NCBI GenBank assembly: GCA_947500845.1
Contig: CANMTP010000020.1
Location: forward strand, 1 to 64,000
Reading direction: 5' to 3'
Source: an uncultured Aquimarina sp.
GTDB lineage: Bacteria; Bacteroidota; Bacteroidia; Flavobacteriales; Flavobacteriaceae
Length of the DNA: 64,000 bases
In this document: positions 27,184 through 35,237 of the stretch, piece after piece
Position numbering within the stretch: position 1 is the first letter of the stretch
Layout: every line of letters begins with the position of its first letter
Notes under the pieces: model-generated
What the model was told of the DNA's origin: nothing
What the model saw: the letters and a program-made list of their open reading frames with translations, nothing else
The model's database searches: none
Position numbers and translations under genes: made by a program

Positions 27184-29277
27184 TTATAATCCCTGTGCCT
27201 GAATTGCAGTAATGATCACTGTATTATAAACATCATCTACCGTACATCCTCGACTTAAATCATTTACTGGCTTATTGAGTCCCTGTAGCATAGGCCCAAT
27301 AGCTAATGCTCCAGTCTCTCTTTGTACCGCTTTATAAGTATTATTACCTGTGTTGAGATCTGGAAATATCAAAACACTCGCTTGTCCTGCAACTTCTGAA
27401 TCAGGAAGTTTGCTTTTACCAACTTTCAAGTCTACGGCAGCATCGTATTGTATCGGTCCTTCGATTTTAAGATCAGGACGTTTTTGTTTAACGATTGCAG
27501 TAGCCTCTCTCACTATCTCTACATCTGCTCCTTTGCCAGATGTACCAGATGAGTAAGACAACATGGCCACTTTAGGTTCAATACCAAAAGCTGCTGCAGA
27601 TTCTGAAGAAGAAATTGCAATCTCTGCTAGTTCTTCGGCATTTGGGTTTGGGTTAATCGCACAATCGCCAAAAACAGAAACTCGATCCTCAAGACACATA
27701 AAGAAAACAGAGGACACCACCTTTACACCAGGTTTAGTTTTTATAAATTGTAATGCGGGTCGTATGGTATGCTGTGTCGTATGAACAGCGCCCGAAACCA
27801 TACCATCGGCGTGTCCTTTGTAAATCATCATGGTGCCAAAATAAGAAACATCTGCCATCATATCCCTTGCCATATCCATGTTGACATTCTTATGCTTACG
27901 CAATTCATAAAATGTCTCGACATACTCATCATAATATGGAGATTCTGTAGGAAAAACTATATTCACTTTACTAAAATCGATAGGGATATCCAGTTTGATC
28001 GCTTTACTCTTTATCTTTTTTTCATTCCCAATAAGGGTAATATCCACGACGTCTGATGCTAATAACCTAGAAGTAGCTCTTAGTATTCTCTCATCAGAGC
28101 CTTCTGGCAGTACAATGTGTTTTTTGTGTTGAAGTGCTCTTCTTAAAAGATTATACTGAAACATTCGTGGTGTGAGCCCCTCGGACTTAAATGTAACCAA
28201 TCTATCTGCAAGGCGATCTTCATTAACGTATTTCGCAAATGTGCTAATCGATGTATTTATCTTCTGTAAATTGTCTAAGTAAATCTTAGATTTGATGGCA
28301 CCTATTTTATTGGTTATAGCAAAAGTTCCACTAGTTACTGATATGATTGGGAATGAAATTGATACTCCTTCAATCAGGTCCAATATAGATTTTTCAGGAA
28401 TAATGCCACCTGTCAGTATCATCCCCGAAATTTTTGGATAATTATCTGAAATATTTGCCTGTAAAACCCCAAGAATTATATCTGCTCTATCCCCAGGTGT
28501 AATTACGAGACTATTATCTCTTAGATGGGTAAGATAATTACGTAGCTGCATTGCCCCTACACCATAACTACCTGCCTGATTATTTATGTATTCTCTACCA
28601 AAAAGTATAGTGCCATCAAGTTCATTCACAATCTCTTTAATAGTCGGATTGATCAACGAATTAATCTTTGGTATGATAATTCTATCTACACTATTCCCAA
28701 AATTCTTCTCAAAGACAGCTTCTAGTTTCTCTTCACAACCGGGAGTTACTTTATTTGCAAACATTGCTAAGACCTCTACATCTTTGCTATTAAAAGTATC
28801 AAATGCAAGTTTTAAATTACCAACAATCTCCTCGTTTCTTTTATCTATTCCACTTGCAATGAGTATGGCGGGAATACCGAGATTTTTTGCTATTACTACA
28901 TTAATATCAAATTCGATAATACTACCTTCGTCAGAAAAATCTGTTCCTTCAACTAATATAAAATCAAATTCTTCCTCAAGTCTTTTGTACTTGCGTATAA
29001 TTTCGTCTATAATTTCACCTGATTTTCCTTCATTGTACTTTTGAAGTATTTCACTTCTTGTAAAGGCATAAGCATTTTTAAAATCGATGTCCAATTCGAA
29101 ATGGGATATCACTGTATTAATGTGATTGTCTATTTCTCCTTCTTCTGGATCATCAATGATAGGTCTAAAGTATCCTACCTTAGCAATTTTACCAAGTAGC
29201 ATACGCATCATTCCTAAAACTACAATAGATTTACCACTATTAGGCTCAATAGTAGCAATATAAACGGCTTTACTCAT
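27184..29277 (-). CDS. pta: Phosphate acetyltransferase (long, three-domain form)
   Basis: The protein has 697 residues. The N-terminal P-loop domain resembles dethiobiotin synthetase (ATIEPNSGKS), the middle is a DRTGG-like domain, and the C-terminal catalytic Pta domain (about 365-695) has LPEGSDERILRA, YSSGTSGKGADV and VAGQASVLIFPDLNTGN. It exchanges CoA and phosphate on acetyl groups (acetyl-CoA to acetyl phosphate). The long form has regulatory N-terminal domains in E. coli. It has its own consensus -7 element upstream. Confidence 0.97.
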   Translation of the reverse strand: MSKAVYIATIEPNSGKSIVVLGMMRMLLGKIAKVGYFRPIIDDPEEGEIDNHINTVISHFELDIDFKNAYAFTRSEILQKYNEGKSGEIIDEIIRKYKRLEEEFDFILVEGTDFSDEGSIIEFDINVVIAKNLGIPAILIASGIDKRNEEIVGNLKLAFDTFNSKDVEVLAMFANKVTPGCEEKLEAVFEKNFGNSVDRIIIPKINSLINPTIKEIVNELDGTILFGREYINNQAGSYGVGAMQLRNYLTHLRDNSLVITPGDRADIILGVLQANISDNYPKISGMILTGGIIPEKSILDLIEGVSISFPIISVTSGTFAITNKIGAIKSKIYLDNLQKINTSISTFAKYVNEDRLADRLVTFKSEGLTPRMFQYNLLRRALQHKKHIVLPEGSDERILRATSRLLASDVVDITLIGNEKKIKSKAIKLDIPIDFSKVNIVFPTESPYYDEYVETFYELRKHKNVNMDMARDMMADVSYFGTMMIYKGHADGMVSGAVHTTQHTIRPALQFIKTKPGVKVVSSVFFMCLEDRVSVFGDCAINPNPNAEELAEIAISSSESAAAFGIEPKVAMLSYSSGTSGKGADVEIVREATAIVKQKRPDLKIEGPIQYDAAVDLKVGKSKLPDSEVAGQASVLIFPDLNTGNNTYKAVQRETGALAIGPMLQGLNKPVNDLSRGCTVDDVYNTVIITAIQAQGL

Positions 29278-29297
29278 TTAAATGAATTTGGTTGATG

Positions 29298-29305
29298 CAA
29301 AGATA
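29298..29305 (-). promoter_or_regulatory. Promoter -7 element for pta-ackA
   Basis: On the minus strand this reads TATCTTTG, an exact TAnnTTTG match 20 bases before the pta start. No -33 TTG is seen at 17-23 bases. Confidence 0.6.
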
Positions 29306-29397
29306 CGCCCAACGCGCGAATTTAACATAAATCATGAAACAATAAATCTTCATTATAAGAAACTGTCAGAACATTAACAATTATATTCTATTTCTCG

Positions 29398-29430
29398 TAA
29401 AAAAGGCTTAGAAAAACTCTAAACCTTTTA
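29398..29430 (-). terminator. Terminator of the DUF2911-TPR gene
   Basis: AAAAGG-TTAGA and TCTAA-CCTTTT arms pair around an AAAAC loop with one internal mismatch. On the minus strand it is followed by a T run. It lies 25 bases after the stop at 29455. Confidence 0.7.
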
Positions 29431-29454
29431 AATAAATACTGTAAGTATTAATTT

Positions 29455-30555
29455 CTAGTTTATGTCCTCTCCTTTTTTAAGCTTTGCAAGAGCCCCGGTC
29501 AATCTTGGTTTAAACTGTTCGGGAGCTTTTTCCATAGAAGTATTTAAAGATTCAATTGCATTTTTGTAATCTCCTTTAGCGGCATATGCTCTTGCAAGAC
29601 CATAATTAGATGGCCATGCACCCTTACTATTTTTTACATTATTTTTCAAGACCTCTAATGCCTTATCCTTATGCCCTAAACCAATAAGGCCTGTTCCCAA
29701 TTGATAAACCTCGGAAGGATTCCCTAATGTAACAGCTTTATCTATCGTTTTCATGGCTTCTTCAGTTTTACCTTGCTTTACCAATATTTGAGATTTGAGA
29801 GCAAGATTAGAAAAAGTTTCCTTACTAAAAAAATTACCGCTAATAGAAGAATTTACCCATTCTAATGCCAGGTCCAACTCACCAGCATTATATGCATACG
29901 TAGCTGCATTATCCCAATTTGATTGAGTAAATCCCGCAGCATTGCGCATGTCACGCTTAATACCTTCTAACACAATATCTGTTACCTCTACCTGGATGTT
30001 AAATGGAATTTCTTTTTTCTCCCACCGTAAAACTGCAGTTGCATTATCTGCTTCTACTTTCGGAAATAAAAAAGTCAATATTTCTGTATGCGCGGTTTCT
30101 TTAGTTTGAACATCTACACGCAATGCATCTTCTTTTTCATCATAAAAATAGCTCCCCCAAGAATTAGAATTATTTGAAAAAATGATTGTAGCTCCACCGC
30201 CTTCTTTTAATGCAATATGAAGGCCATATTTACCCGCTTTAATGTTTTTTCCTTCCACTTTCACATCGTGGCTGAATTCGATGGTTGTATTCATATTGGC
30301 CCCTGCTCGCCAGGGTGCCGCTTTTGACGTTCCAAAACCAAGGTTATTATATCCATAAGGAACCAACTTTCCCCAGATTTCCCGTTCTTTCACACTTGGT
30401 CTACCATAATCGATGGTAATATTGGTAATCCCTACACGTTGCATTACTTGTGCTCGCTGACTTCCTTCAGGAGTTTGTAATTGAGCATTTGTTTGAGTCG
30501 TAAACAGCAGTATTGCACACACAATACACGATGTAAACAGGTTGAATTGTTTCAT
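29455..30555 (-). CDS. Exported DUF2911 protein with TPR repeats
   Basis: The protein has 366 residues and a signal peptide (about 1-24, ending TNAQ). The DUF2911 domain (about 25-190) shows ITIDYGRPSVKEREIWG, PWRAGANMNTTIEFS and KAGKYGLHI. The C-terminal half (about 205-355) has several TPR-type helical repeats (LALEWVNSSI, EEAMKTIDKAV, DKALEVLKNNV, KNAIESLNTSM). It is a common Bacteroidota architecture, likely periplasmic. The biochemical role is unknown. It is a single gene. Confidence 0.9.
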   Translation of the reverse strand: MKQFNLFTSCIVCAILLFTTQTNAQLQTPEGSQRAQVMQRVGITNITIDYGRPSVKEREIWGKLVPYGYNNLGFGTSKAAPWRAGANMNTTIEFSHDVKVEGKNIKAGKYGLHIALKEGGGATIIFSNNSNSWGSYFYDEKEDALRVDVQTKETAHTEILTFLFPKVEADNATAVLRWEKKEIPFNIQVEVTDIVLEGIKRDMRNAAGFTQSNWDNAATYAYNAGELDLALEWVNSSISGNFFSKETFSNLALKSQILVKQGKTEEAMKTIDKAVTLGNPSEVYQLGTGLIGLGHKDKALEVLKNNVKNSKGAWPSNYGLARAYAAKGDYKNAIESLNTSMEKAPEQFKPRLTGALAKLKKGEDIN

Positions 30556-30699
30556 GACTGACTTTGTTTGAGTTAATGACTATTGATTCTAGAAATTGAA
30601 ATAATTTCTAACCTCTACAAGGTAAAGGGTAAACCTGTGCAGCGATGTTACGGTAGTGTTAAACTCAAAGAAAAAGTGATAATTGATTGTTAAACCTTA

Positions 30700-31929
30700 T
30701 TATTCATTTAACAGCTGATTAACAAAACTCTCGAATTCAGTTTTGAATTGCACATATTTCTGCCCTGTTGCAGGACCACTAAAACCAGTGCGTATTTTAC
30801 GCACTTTGCCTTTCTTATCGATAAAAATAGTGGTTGGATATGATAAAACATGATTCAGCATAGGTAGCTTTTCTTGTGCTTTCTTCTTATCTGATGTACC
30901 ATACTGAGCGAGCAAAACCGGATATTCAACTTTCAACTTTCGTTGTAATCGTTTTATCTGTTTAAATGCTTTTTCAGGAGTTTTGGCATATTCGAAAGCC
31001 AAAGCAATAAATTCAATATCTTTTTCTTTATTACGATTATAGAAATCTACATAATATTTGGTTTCATCCATACAATTAGGACACCAGGTGCCCATTATCT
31101 GAACAAGTACCACCTTATTTTTAAATTGATCATCTGCCAAAGAAACTTGATTTCCCAAAGCATCGGGGAAACTAAACTCTAAAGTATCGTATCCTTCTTT
31201 CAAAAAAGTCAATGAATCTTCTGAAGGCAGTTCATAATTGTCATTTCTTTTAGCATTAAAAGGCTCTTTCCAGTGATTACCAGAGTAAAAATATCCATTT
31301 ATAACGCTATCAGTAACTTGAGCAGTAAATAAAAAAGCATGCGCACCATCAAATGTAGATAATTGTAACTCGTCATTGTTGAGCACCCCTTCGAGATAAC
31401 GATAATCACCTGTCGTTGTTCTAAAAGTTCCGGTAACCATATTTCCGTTTTGTTTAAAAATACCTTTGGCAATATATCGATCTTCTTCATTGTCGTTGCC
31501 AAAAACAGCTTCCCAGATACCTGTTACGTCCTGTAACGGTTTAGAGCTCACTTCAAATCGATCTTGCTGTCCATATTTTGCCTCAAATGGTACTATTCTG
31601 TTCAGGCTTTCTTTTATAAAACTTCCAGAGATGGTTGTAGAATCTGTAAACTTTGCCGCTATATATCCTTCAAAAACCGGTAATTTGATCCAAATAGAAT
31701 CTCCCCTGATTTCAATTTCGTCAACATCTATTGTTTCTTCTGCATTAAAAATGGTTAAAGTCTGATCGTCCATTACTTCAAATAGAAATGGTAGCTTTTT
31801 CTTATCCTGTACTTCTAAAGTGCCGCGCCAAGGACCACTGTTAAATTCGTAAGATTTTTTTTCTTCTTCATCTTTACAGGACGAAAAAATTAAAATTATA
31901 CTTAGACAATAAATAAACTTATATTTCAT
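30700..31929 (-). CDS. TlpA-family thioredoxin-like lipoprotein
   Basis: From the ATG at 31929 the protein has 409 residues; a GTG three codons earlier (31938) is less likely. The N-terminus is a lipoprotein signal with lipobox IFSSC. A beta-rich N-terminal half (about 25-240) has two repeated segments (GPWRGTLEVQDK and TGIWEAVFGNDNEEDRYIAKG). The C-terminal TlpA/AhpC-TSA domain has MGTWCPNCMDE with the CxxC active site. It is probably an envelope thiol-disulfide oxidoreductase, like ResA or TlpA proteins of Bacteroidota. Its partners are unknown. Confidence 0.9.
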   Translation of the reverse strand: MKYKFIYCLSIILIFSSCKDEEEKKSYEFNSGPWRGTLEVQDKKKLPFLFEVMDDQTLTIFNAEETIDVDEIEIRGDSIWIKLPVFEGYIAAKFTDSTTISGSFIKESLNRIVPFEAKYGQQDRFEVSSKPLQDVTGIWEAVFGNDNEEDRYIAKGIFKQNGNMVTGTFRTTTGDYRYLEGVLNNDELQLSTFDGAHAFLFTAQVTDSVINGYFYSGNHWKEPFNAKRNDNYELPSEDSLTFLKEGYDTLEFSFPDALGNQVSLADDQFKNKVVLVQIMGTWCPNCMDETKYYVDFYNRNKEKDIEFIALAFEYAKTPEKAFKQIKRLQRKLKVEYPVLLAQYGTSDKKKAQEKLPMLNHVLSYPTTIFIDKKGKVRKIRTGFSGPATGQKYVQFKTEFESFVNQLLNE

Positions 31930-31949
31930 AGATATCACATTATTGAATA

Positions 31950-31988
31950 TAAAAAAACCGCCGAAAAATAAACACTTAACGGCAGTAC
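31950..31988 (-). terminator. Terminator of the polyampholyte gene
   Basis: On the minus strand ACTGCCG pairs with CGGCGGT (arms 31980-31986 and 31957-31963, one G-U pair) around a 16-base loop, followed by seven T. It separates the gene at 32022 from the TlpA-like gene. Confidence 0.7.
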
Positions 31989-32021
31989 ATTAGTTCTGTT
32001 TTTGGATTTTAGGAAACTTGA

Positions 32022-32435
32022 TTACTGTTTTTTCTTCCCTTTATTTTCTTTTTTGTCTTTTTTGTCTTTCTTCTCTTTGTCGTCATTGTCATTGTCATCG
32101 TCATCATCGTCGTCATCGTCGCCGAATTCCTGTTGCAGTATCAGTTTTCTGTTTTTTCGAATTTCTTTTGGATTTTGAATGACTTCAATTTCAAAGCTTT
32201 CTTTAGATTTATCAGAAACTGAAGTAACTTGATTATCTTTTTTTGTAGAATAGGATTTCGAATTATTATCCTTTTTTTCTGATTGATTAGCAGATTTAGA
32301 AGTTAAAACTTCATTTTTTAAATCTTTCTTAGAATCCTTATCGCTCTGCTTTTCTTTTTTCTCTTGGGCAAAAGCTATAGAACAAGTAAACAACAAAATA
32401 ACTAAATATCCACTAACGCTCCTTAAACTTATCAT
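32022..32435 (-). CDS. Exported low-complexity polyampholyte protein
   Basis: The protein has 137 residues with a signal peptide (about 1-23, ending AFAQ). The mature protein is almost entirely Lys, Asp, Glu, Ser and Asn. A run of nine Asp, then NDNDD, is followed by a Lys-rich tail with KDKK-type repeats. One short ordered-looking patch (FEIEVIQNPKEIRKNRKLILQQEFG) precedes the Asp run. Charge blocks of opposite sign suggest an intrinsically disordered envelope protein, perhaps cation-binding. I recognise no family. It has its own terminator. Confidence 0.65.
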   Translation of the reverse strand: MISLRSVSGYLVILLFTCSIAFAQEKKEKQSDKDSKKDLKNEVLTSKSANQSEKKDNNSKSYSTKKDNQVTSVSDKSKESFEIEVIQNPKEIRKNRKLILQQEFGDDDDDDDDDNDNDDKEKKDKKDKKENKGKKKQ

Positions 32436-32567
32436 ATGTATTCCTTTTAATAATCAAAAATATAAAAAATAAAGCATTTAAAGACTTAATCAAACATCAT
32501 ATCAATTTTTATGTGGTTACTGTTTTCAATTTTTGCAGTATTTCTGACTAAGATAAGATCGTTCTTG

Positions 32568-32598
32568 TTTGTAACCTTTGTGCAATATATTATCTTTA
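32568..32598 (+). promoter_or_regulatory. pheT promoter
   Basis: TTTG at 32568-32571 and TATCTTTA at 32591-32598 are separated by 19 bases, a near-ideal Bacteroidota promoter. The pheT ATG follows 25 bases later. Confidence 0.65.
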
Positions 32599-32623
32599 CG
32601 CACTGAATTTAGAAAGATCATCA

Positions 32624-35050
32624 ATGAAAATTTCATATAACTGGTTAAAACAGTTTATTAATCTGGATTGGGACGCAAAAAAAACGGGTGAATTGCTTAC
32701 AGACCTGGGACTCGAGGTTGAAGGAATAGAAACCTATCAAAGTGTAAAAGGGGGTTTAGAAGGTGTTGTTATAGGCCAAGTCTTAAATTGTGAAAAACAT
32801 CCCAATGCAGATAAATTAAAGATCACCAAGGTCGATCTTGGAGCTGGAGAGCCCGTACAGATTGTTTGTGGTGCCCCAAATGTTGCTGCAGGTCAAAAAG
32901 TGCCTGTTGCTACTATTGGAACCAGATTGTTTGATCCTGAAGGGAAGGAATGGACAATAAAGAAAGGTAAAATCAGAGGAGAAGAAAGTCATGGGATGAT
33001 TTGCGCCGAAGATGAGCTGGGTCTTGGAGAAAGCCACGATGGAATCATGATCCTTGACAAAAATATTCCCGTCGGGACCAAAGCTTCAGAAGTATTTGAT
33101 ATAGAAATCGACCAGGTTTTTGAGATAGGACTTACTCCTAATCGTGCAGATGCCATGAGTCATTGGGGAACTGCTCGAGATCTTAAAGCCGGACTATTAC
33201 AAAAAGATGTTAATATAGAACTTATTACACCTTCTGTAAGTAAATTTAGAGTAGAAAACAGATTACATAAAATTGAAGTAGAAGTCGAAAACGCAGATCT
33301 TGCTCCAAGGTATTGCGGAGTAAGTATTTCTAACATTAAAGTTGGAGAATCACCTGCCTGGTTGCAACATAGACTGAAAGCAATCGGTTTAACCCCAAAA
33401 AATAATGTTGTAGATATTACTAATTATGTATTACACGAATTAGGACAACCCTTACATGCATTTGACGCTCATTATATCGAAGGTGATAAAATTGAAGTAA
33501 AAACTTTAGATACAGGTACAAAATTTACAACTTTGGATGAAGTTGAACGAGAGTTGCACGAAGAGGACTTAATGATATGCGATGCTGTAAAACCATTATG
33601 TATTGCAGGTGTTTTTGGCGGTATCAATACTGGTGTTACAGAAAACACAACTTCGATATTCTTAGAAAGTGCATATTTTAATCCTATTAGTATTCGCAAA
33701 ACTGCAAAAAGACATGGACTAAATACTGATGCTTCATTTAGGTTTGAGCGTGGTATTGACCCAAATGTAACCGAATATGCATTAAAAAGAGCCGCTCTTC
33801 TCATACAAGAACTTGCTGGTGGAACTATCTCTAGTGAAATTGTCGACTTATACCCAAAAAAGATTGAAGATTTGCAGGTAGTTTTATCTTTTGAAAACGC
33901 TACAAAATTAATTGGTGAGGAAATCCCACAAGAGACTATCAAAAGTATTCTTTCTTCTCTTGATATTAAGGTCAATAGCTTTACCGAAAGTGGTTTAGGA
34001 TTAACTATCCCTGCGTATAGAAATGATGTACAAAGAGAAGCCGATGTAATAGAGGAAATCCTTAGGGTATACGGATATAATAATATTGGATTTACTCAAA
34101 AACTAAATGCTTCGATAGCTAATATTGATAAATTCTCTCACCATAGTGTTCAAAATACTATTTCAAATCAATTGGTAGGACAAGGATTTAATGAAATGTT
34201 AGCCAACTCACTTACATCACCTGAATATATAAATTTAAGTAAGCAGTTACATTCTGAAAGTAATGTCGAAATGCTAAATCCGTTAAGTAATGATTTGGCT
34301 GTGATGAGACAATCTATGCTTTTTTCTGGGCTCGAAGCTGTGTCCTATAACATAAACAGAAAACGGGCGGATCTCAAATTATTCGAATTTGGAAAAACCT
34401 ATCATACTTATGAGAGCGGGAGAATTGAAAATAAACATTTAAGTATTGTTGTTTCTGGCCGCAAGACTAATGAAAGTTGGAAGATAACTCAGCAGAATAG
34501 TGATTTCTTTTATTTAAAAGGTATAGTATTTTCTGTTTTAGACCGTTTAGGATTAGATAAACTAAAAACTTCTCCTATTAAAAATGATCTATTTTCAGAA
34601 GGAATATCTCTAAGCCTTGGTAAAGCTAAACTTGTTGATTTTGGAGTGGTAAAAAAATCTGTCTTGAAGCATTTTTCAATTTCTCAAGAGGTATTATATG
34701 CCGATTTCAATTGGGGGACAGTTTTAGACTTTGCAAAACATAATAAGATTAAATACCAAGATATACCTAAGTTTCCTGAAGTACGTCGGGATTTTGCTCT
34801 TTTATTAGACGAATCTATAAAATTCGAGGAAATTCATACGATAGCAAGACAAACAGAGAAACAGCTTTTGAAAGATGTGAATCTATTTGATGTTTATCAA
34901 GGTAAAAACCTACCCAAAGGAAAGAAATCGTATGCTGTTAGTTTTATATTGCAAGACGAAAACAAAACCCTTACCGATAAACAAATCGATAAAATTATGA
35001 ATAAGTTACAACATAATTTCGAAAATAAATTGGGAGCTGAATTACGCTAA
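32624..35050 (+). CDS. pheT: Phenylalanine--tRNA ligase beta subunit
   Basis: The protein has 808 residues, normal length. In order: an N-terminal EMAP/tRNA-binding domain (about 40-155, with HPNADKLKITKVDLG and SHGMICAEDELGLG), the B3/B4 editing core (about 210-400, with FDAHYIEG and FRFERGIDP), the B5 domain (about 405-480), the catalytic-like core, and a C-terminal anticodon-binding FDX-ACB domain (about 715-808, FPEVRRDFALLLDE). With PheS it charges tRNA-Phe. pheS is not in the window, as often seen in Bacteroidota. It has a good promoter and terminator of its own. Confidence 0.97.
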   Translation: MKISYNWLKQFINLDWDAKKTGELLTDLGLEVEGIETYQSVKGGLEGVVIGQVLNCEKHPNADKLKITKVDLGAGEPVQIVCGAPNVAAGQKVPVATIGTRLFDPEGKEWTIKKGKIRGEESHGMICAEDELGLGESHDGIMILDKNIPVGTKASEVFDIEIDQVFEIGLTPNRADAMSHWGTARDLKAGLLQKDVNIELITPSVSKFRVENRLHKIEVEVENADLAPRYCGVSISNIKVGESPAWLQHRLKAIGLTPKNNVVDITNYVLHELGQPLHAFDAHYIEGDKIEVKTLDTGTKFTTLDEVERELHEEDLMICDAVKPLCIAGVFGGINTGVTENTTSIFLESAYFNPISIRKTAKRHGLNTDASFRFERGIDPNVTEYALKRAALLIQELAGGTISSEIVDLYPKKIEDLQVVLSFENATKLIGEEIPQETIKSILSSLDIKVNSFTESGLGLTIPAYRNDVQREADVIEEILRVYGYNNIGFTQKLNASIANIDKFSHHSVQNTISNQLVGQGFNEMLANSLTSPEYINLSKQLHSESNVEMLNPLSNDLAVMRQSMLFSGLEAVSYNINRKRADLKLFEFGKTYHTYESGRIENKHLSIVVSGRKTNESWKITQQNSDFFYLKGIVFSVLDRLGLDKLKTSPIKNDLFSEGISLSLGKAKLVDFGVVKKSVLKHFSISQEVLYADFNWGTVLDFAKHNKIKYQDIPKFPEVRRDFALLLDESIKFEEIHTIARQTEKQLLKDVNLFDVYQGKNLPKGKKSYAVSFILQDENKTLTDKQIDKIMNKLQHNFENKLGAELR

Positions 35051-35077
35051 AAATTCATGCTCCAAAAATCTTAAAAG

Positions 35078-35110
35078 AAAGCGTCTTTAAAAAAATAAAG
35101 GCGTTTTTTT
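35078..35110 (+). terminator. pheT terminator
   Basis: A hairpin with about 12 pairs (arms 35078-35089 and 35096-35107, two G-U pairs) ends in seven T. It starts 28 bases after the pheT stop. Confidence 0.85.
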
Positions 35111-35159
35111 ATTTCAAAAAGCGATATATTTATTCAGAAAGTTCAATAAACTTGGTAAA

Positions 35160-35185
35160 TGACATATAGGTGACATCTAAATGTC
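35160..35185 (+). promoter_or_regulatory. Candidate operator: repeated TGACAT half-sites
   Basis: TGACAT occurs at 35160-35165 and 35171-35176, one helical turn apart, and an inverted copy ATGTC lies at 35181-35185. The last two form GACAT-CTAA-ATGTC. The block ends 24 bases before the -7 box of a gene that encodes an XRE-type DNA-binding domain, so autoregulation is plausible. Confidence 0.4.
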
Positions 35186-35209
35186 GTAACAAATACCAAC
35201 AGCTCTTGA

Positions 35210-35217
35210 TAGCTTTG
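35210..35217 (+). promoter_or_regulatory. Promoter -7 element for the HTH-beta-lactamase fusion gene
   Basis: TAGCTTTG is an exact TAnnTTTG match, 20 bases before the ATG at 35238. No clear -33 TTG box is present; the repeated TGACAT sites lie where upstream control would act. Confidence 0.6.
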
Positions 35218-35237
35218 TTCTAAACAAAATAAAAATT

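Noticed and set aside
27350..29044. Several plus-strand frames opposite pta
   Set aside because: They are shadows of the pta reading frame; pta is complete and well conserved.
32080..32125. Phase-variable microsatellite in the Asp run
   Set aside because: The codons alternate between GAC and GAT and there is no perfect non-triplet repeat, so length change would not shift the frame.
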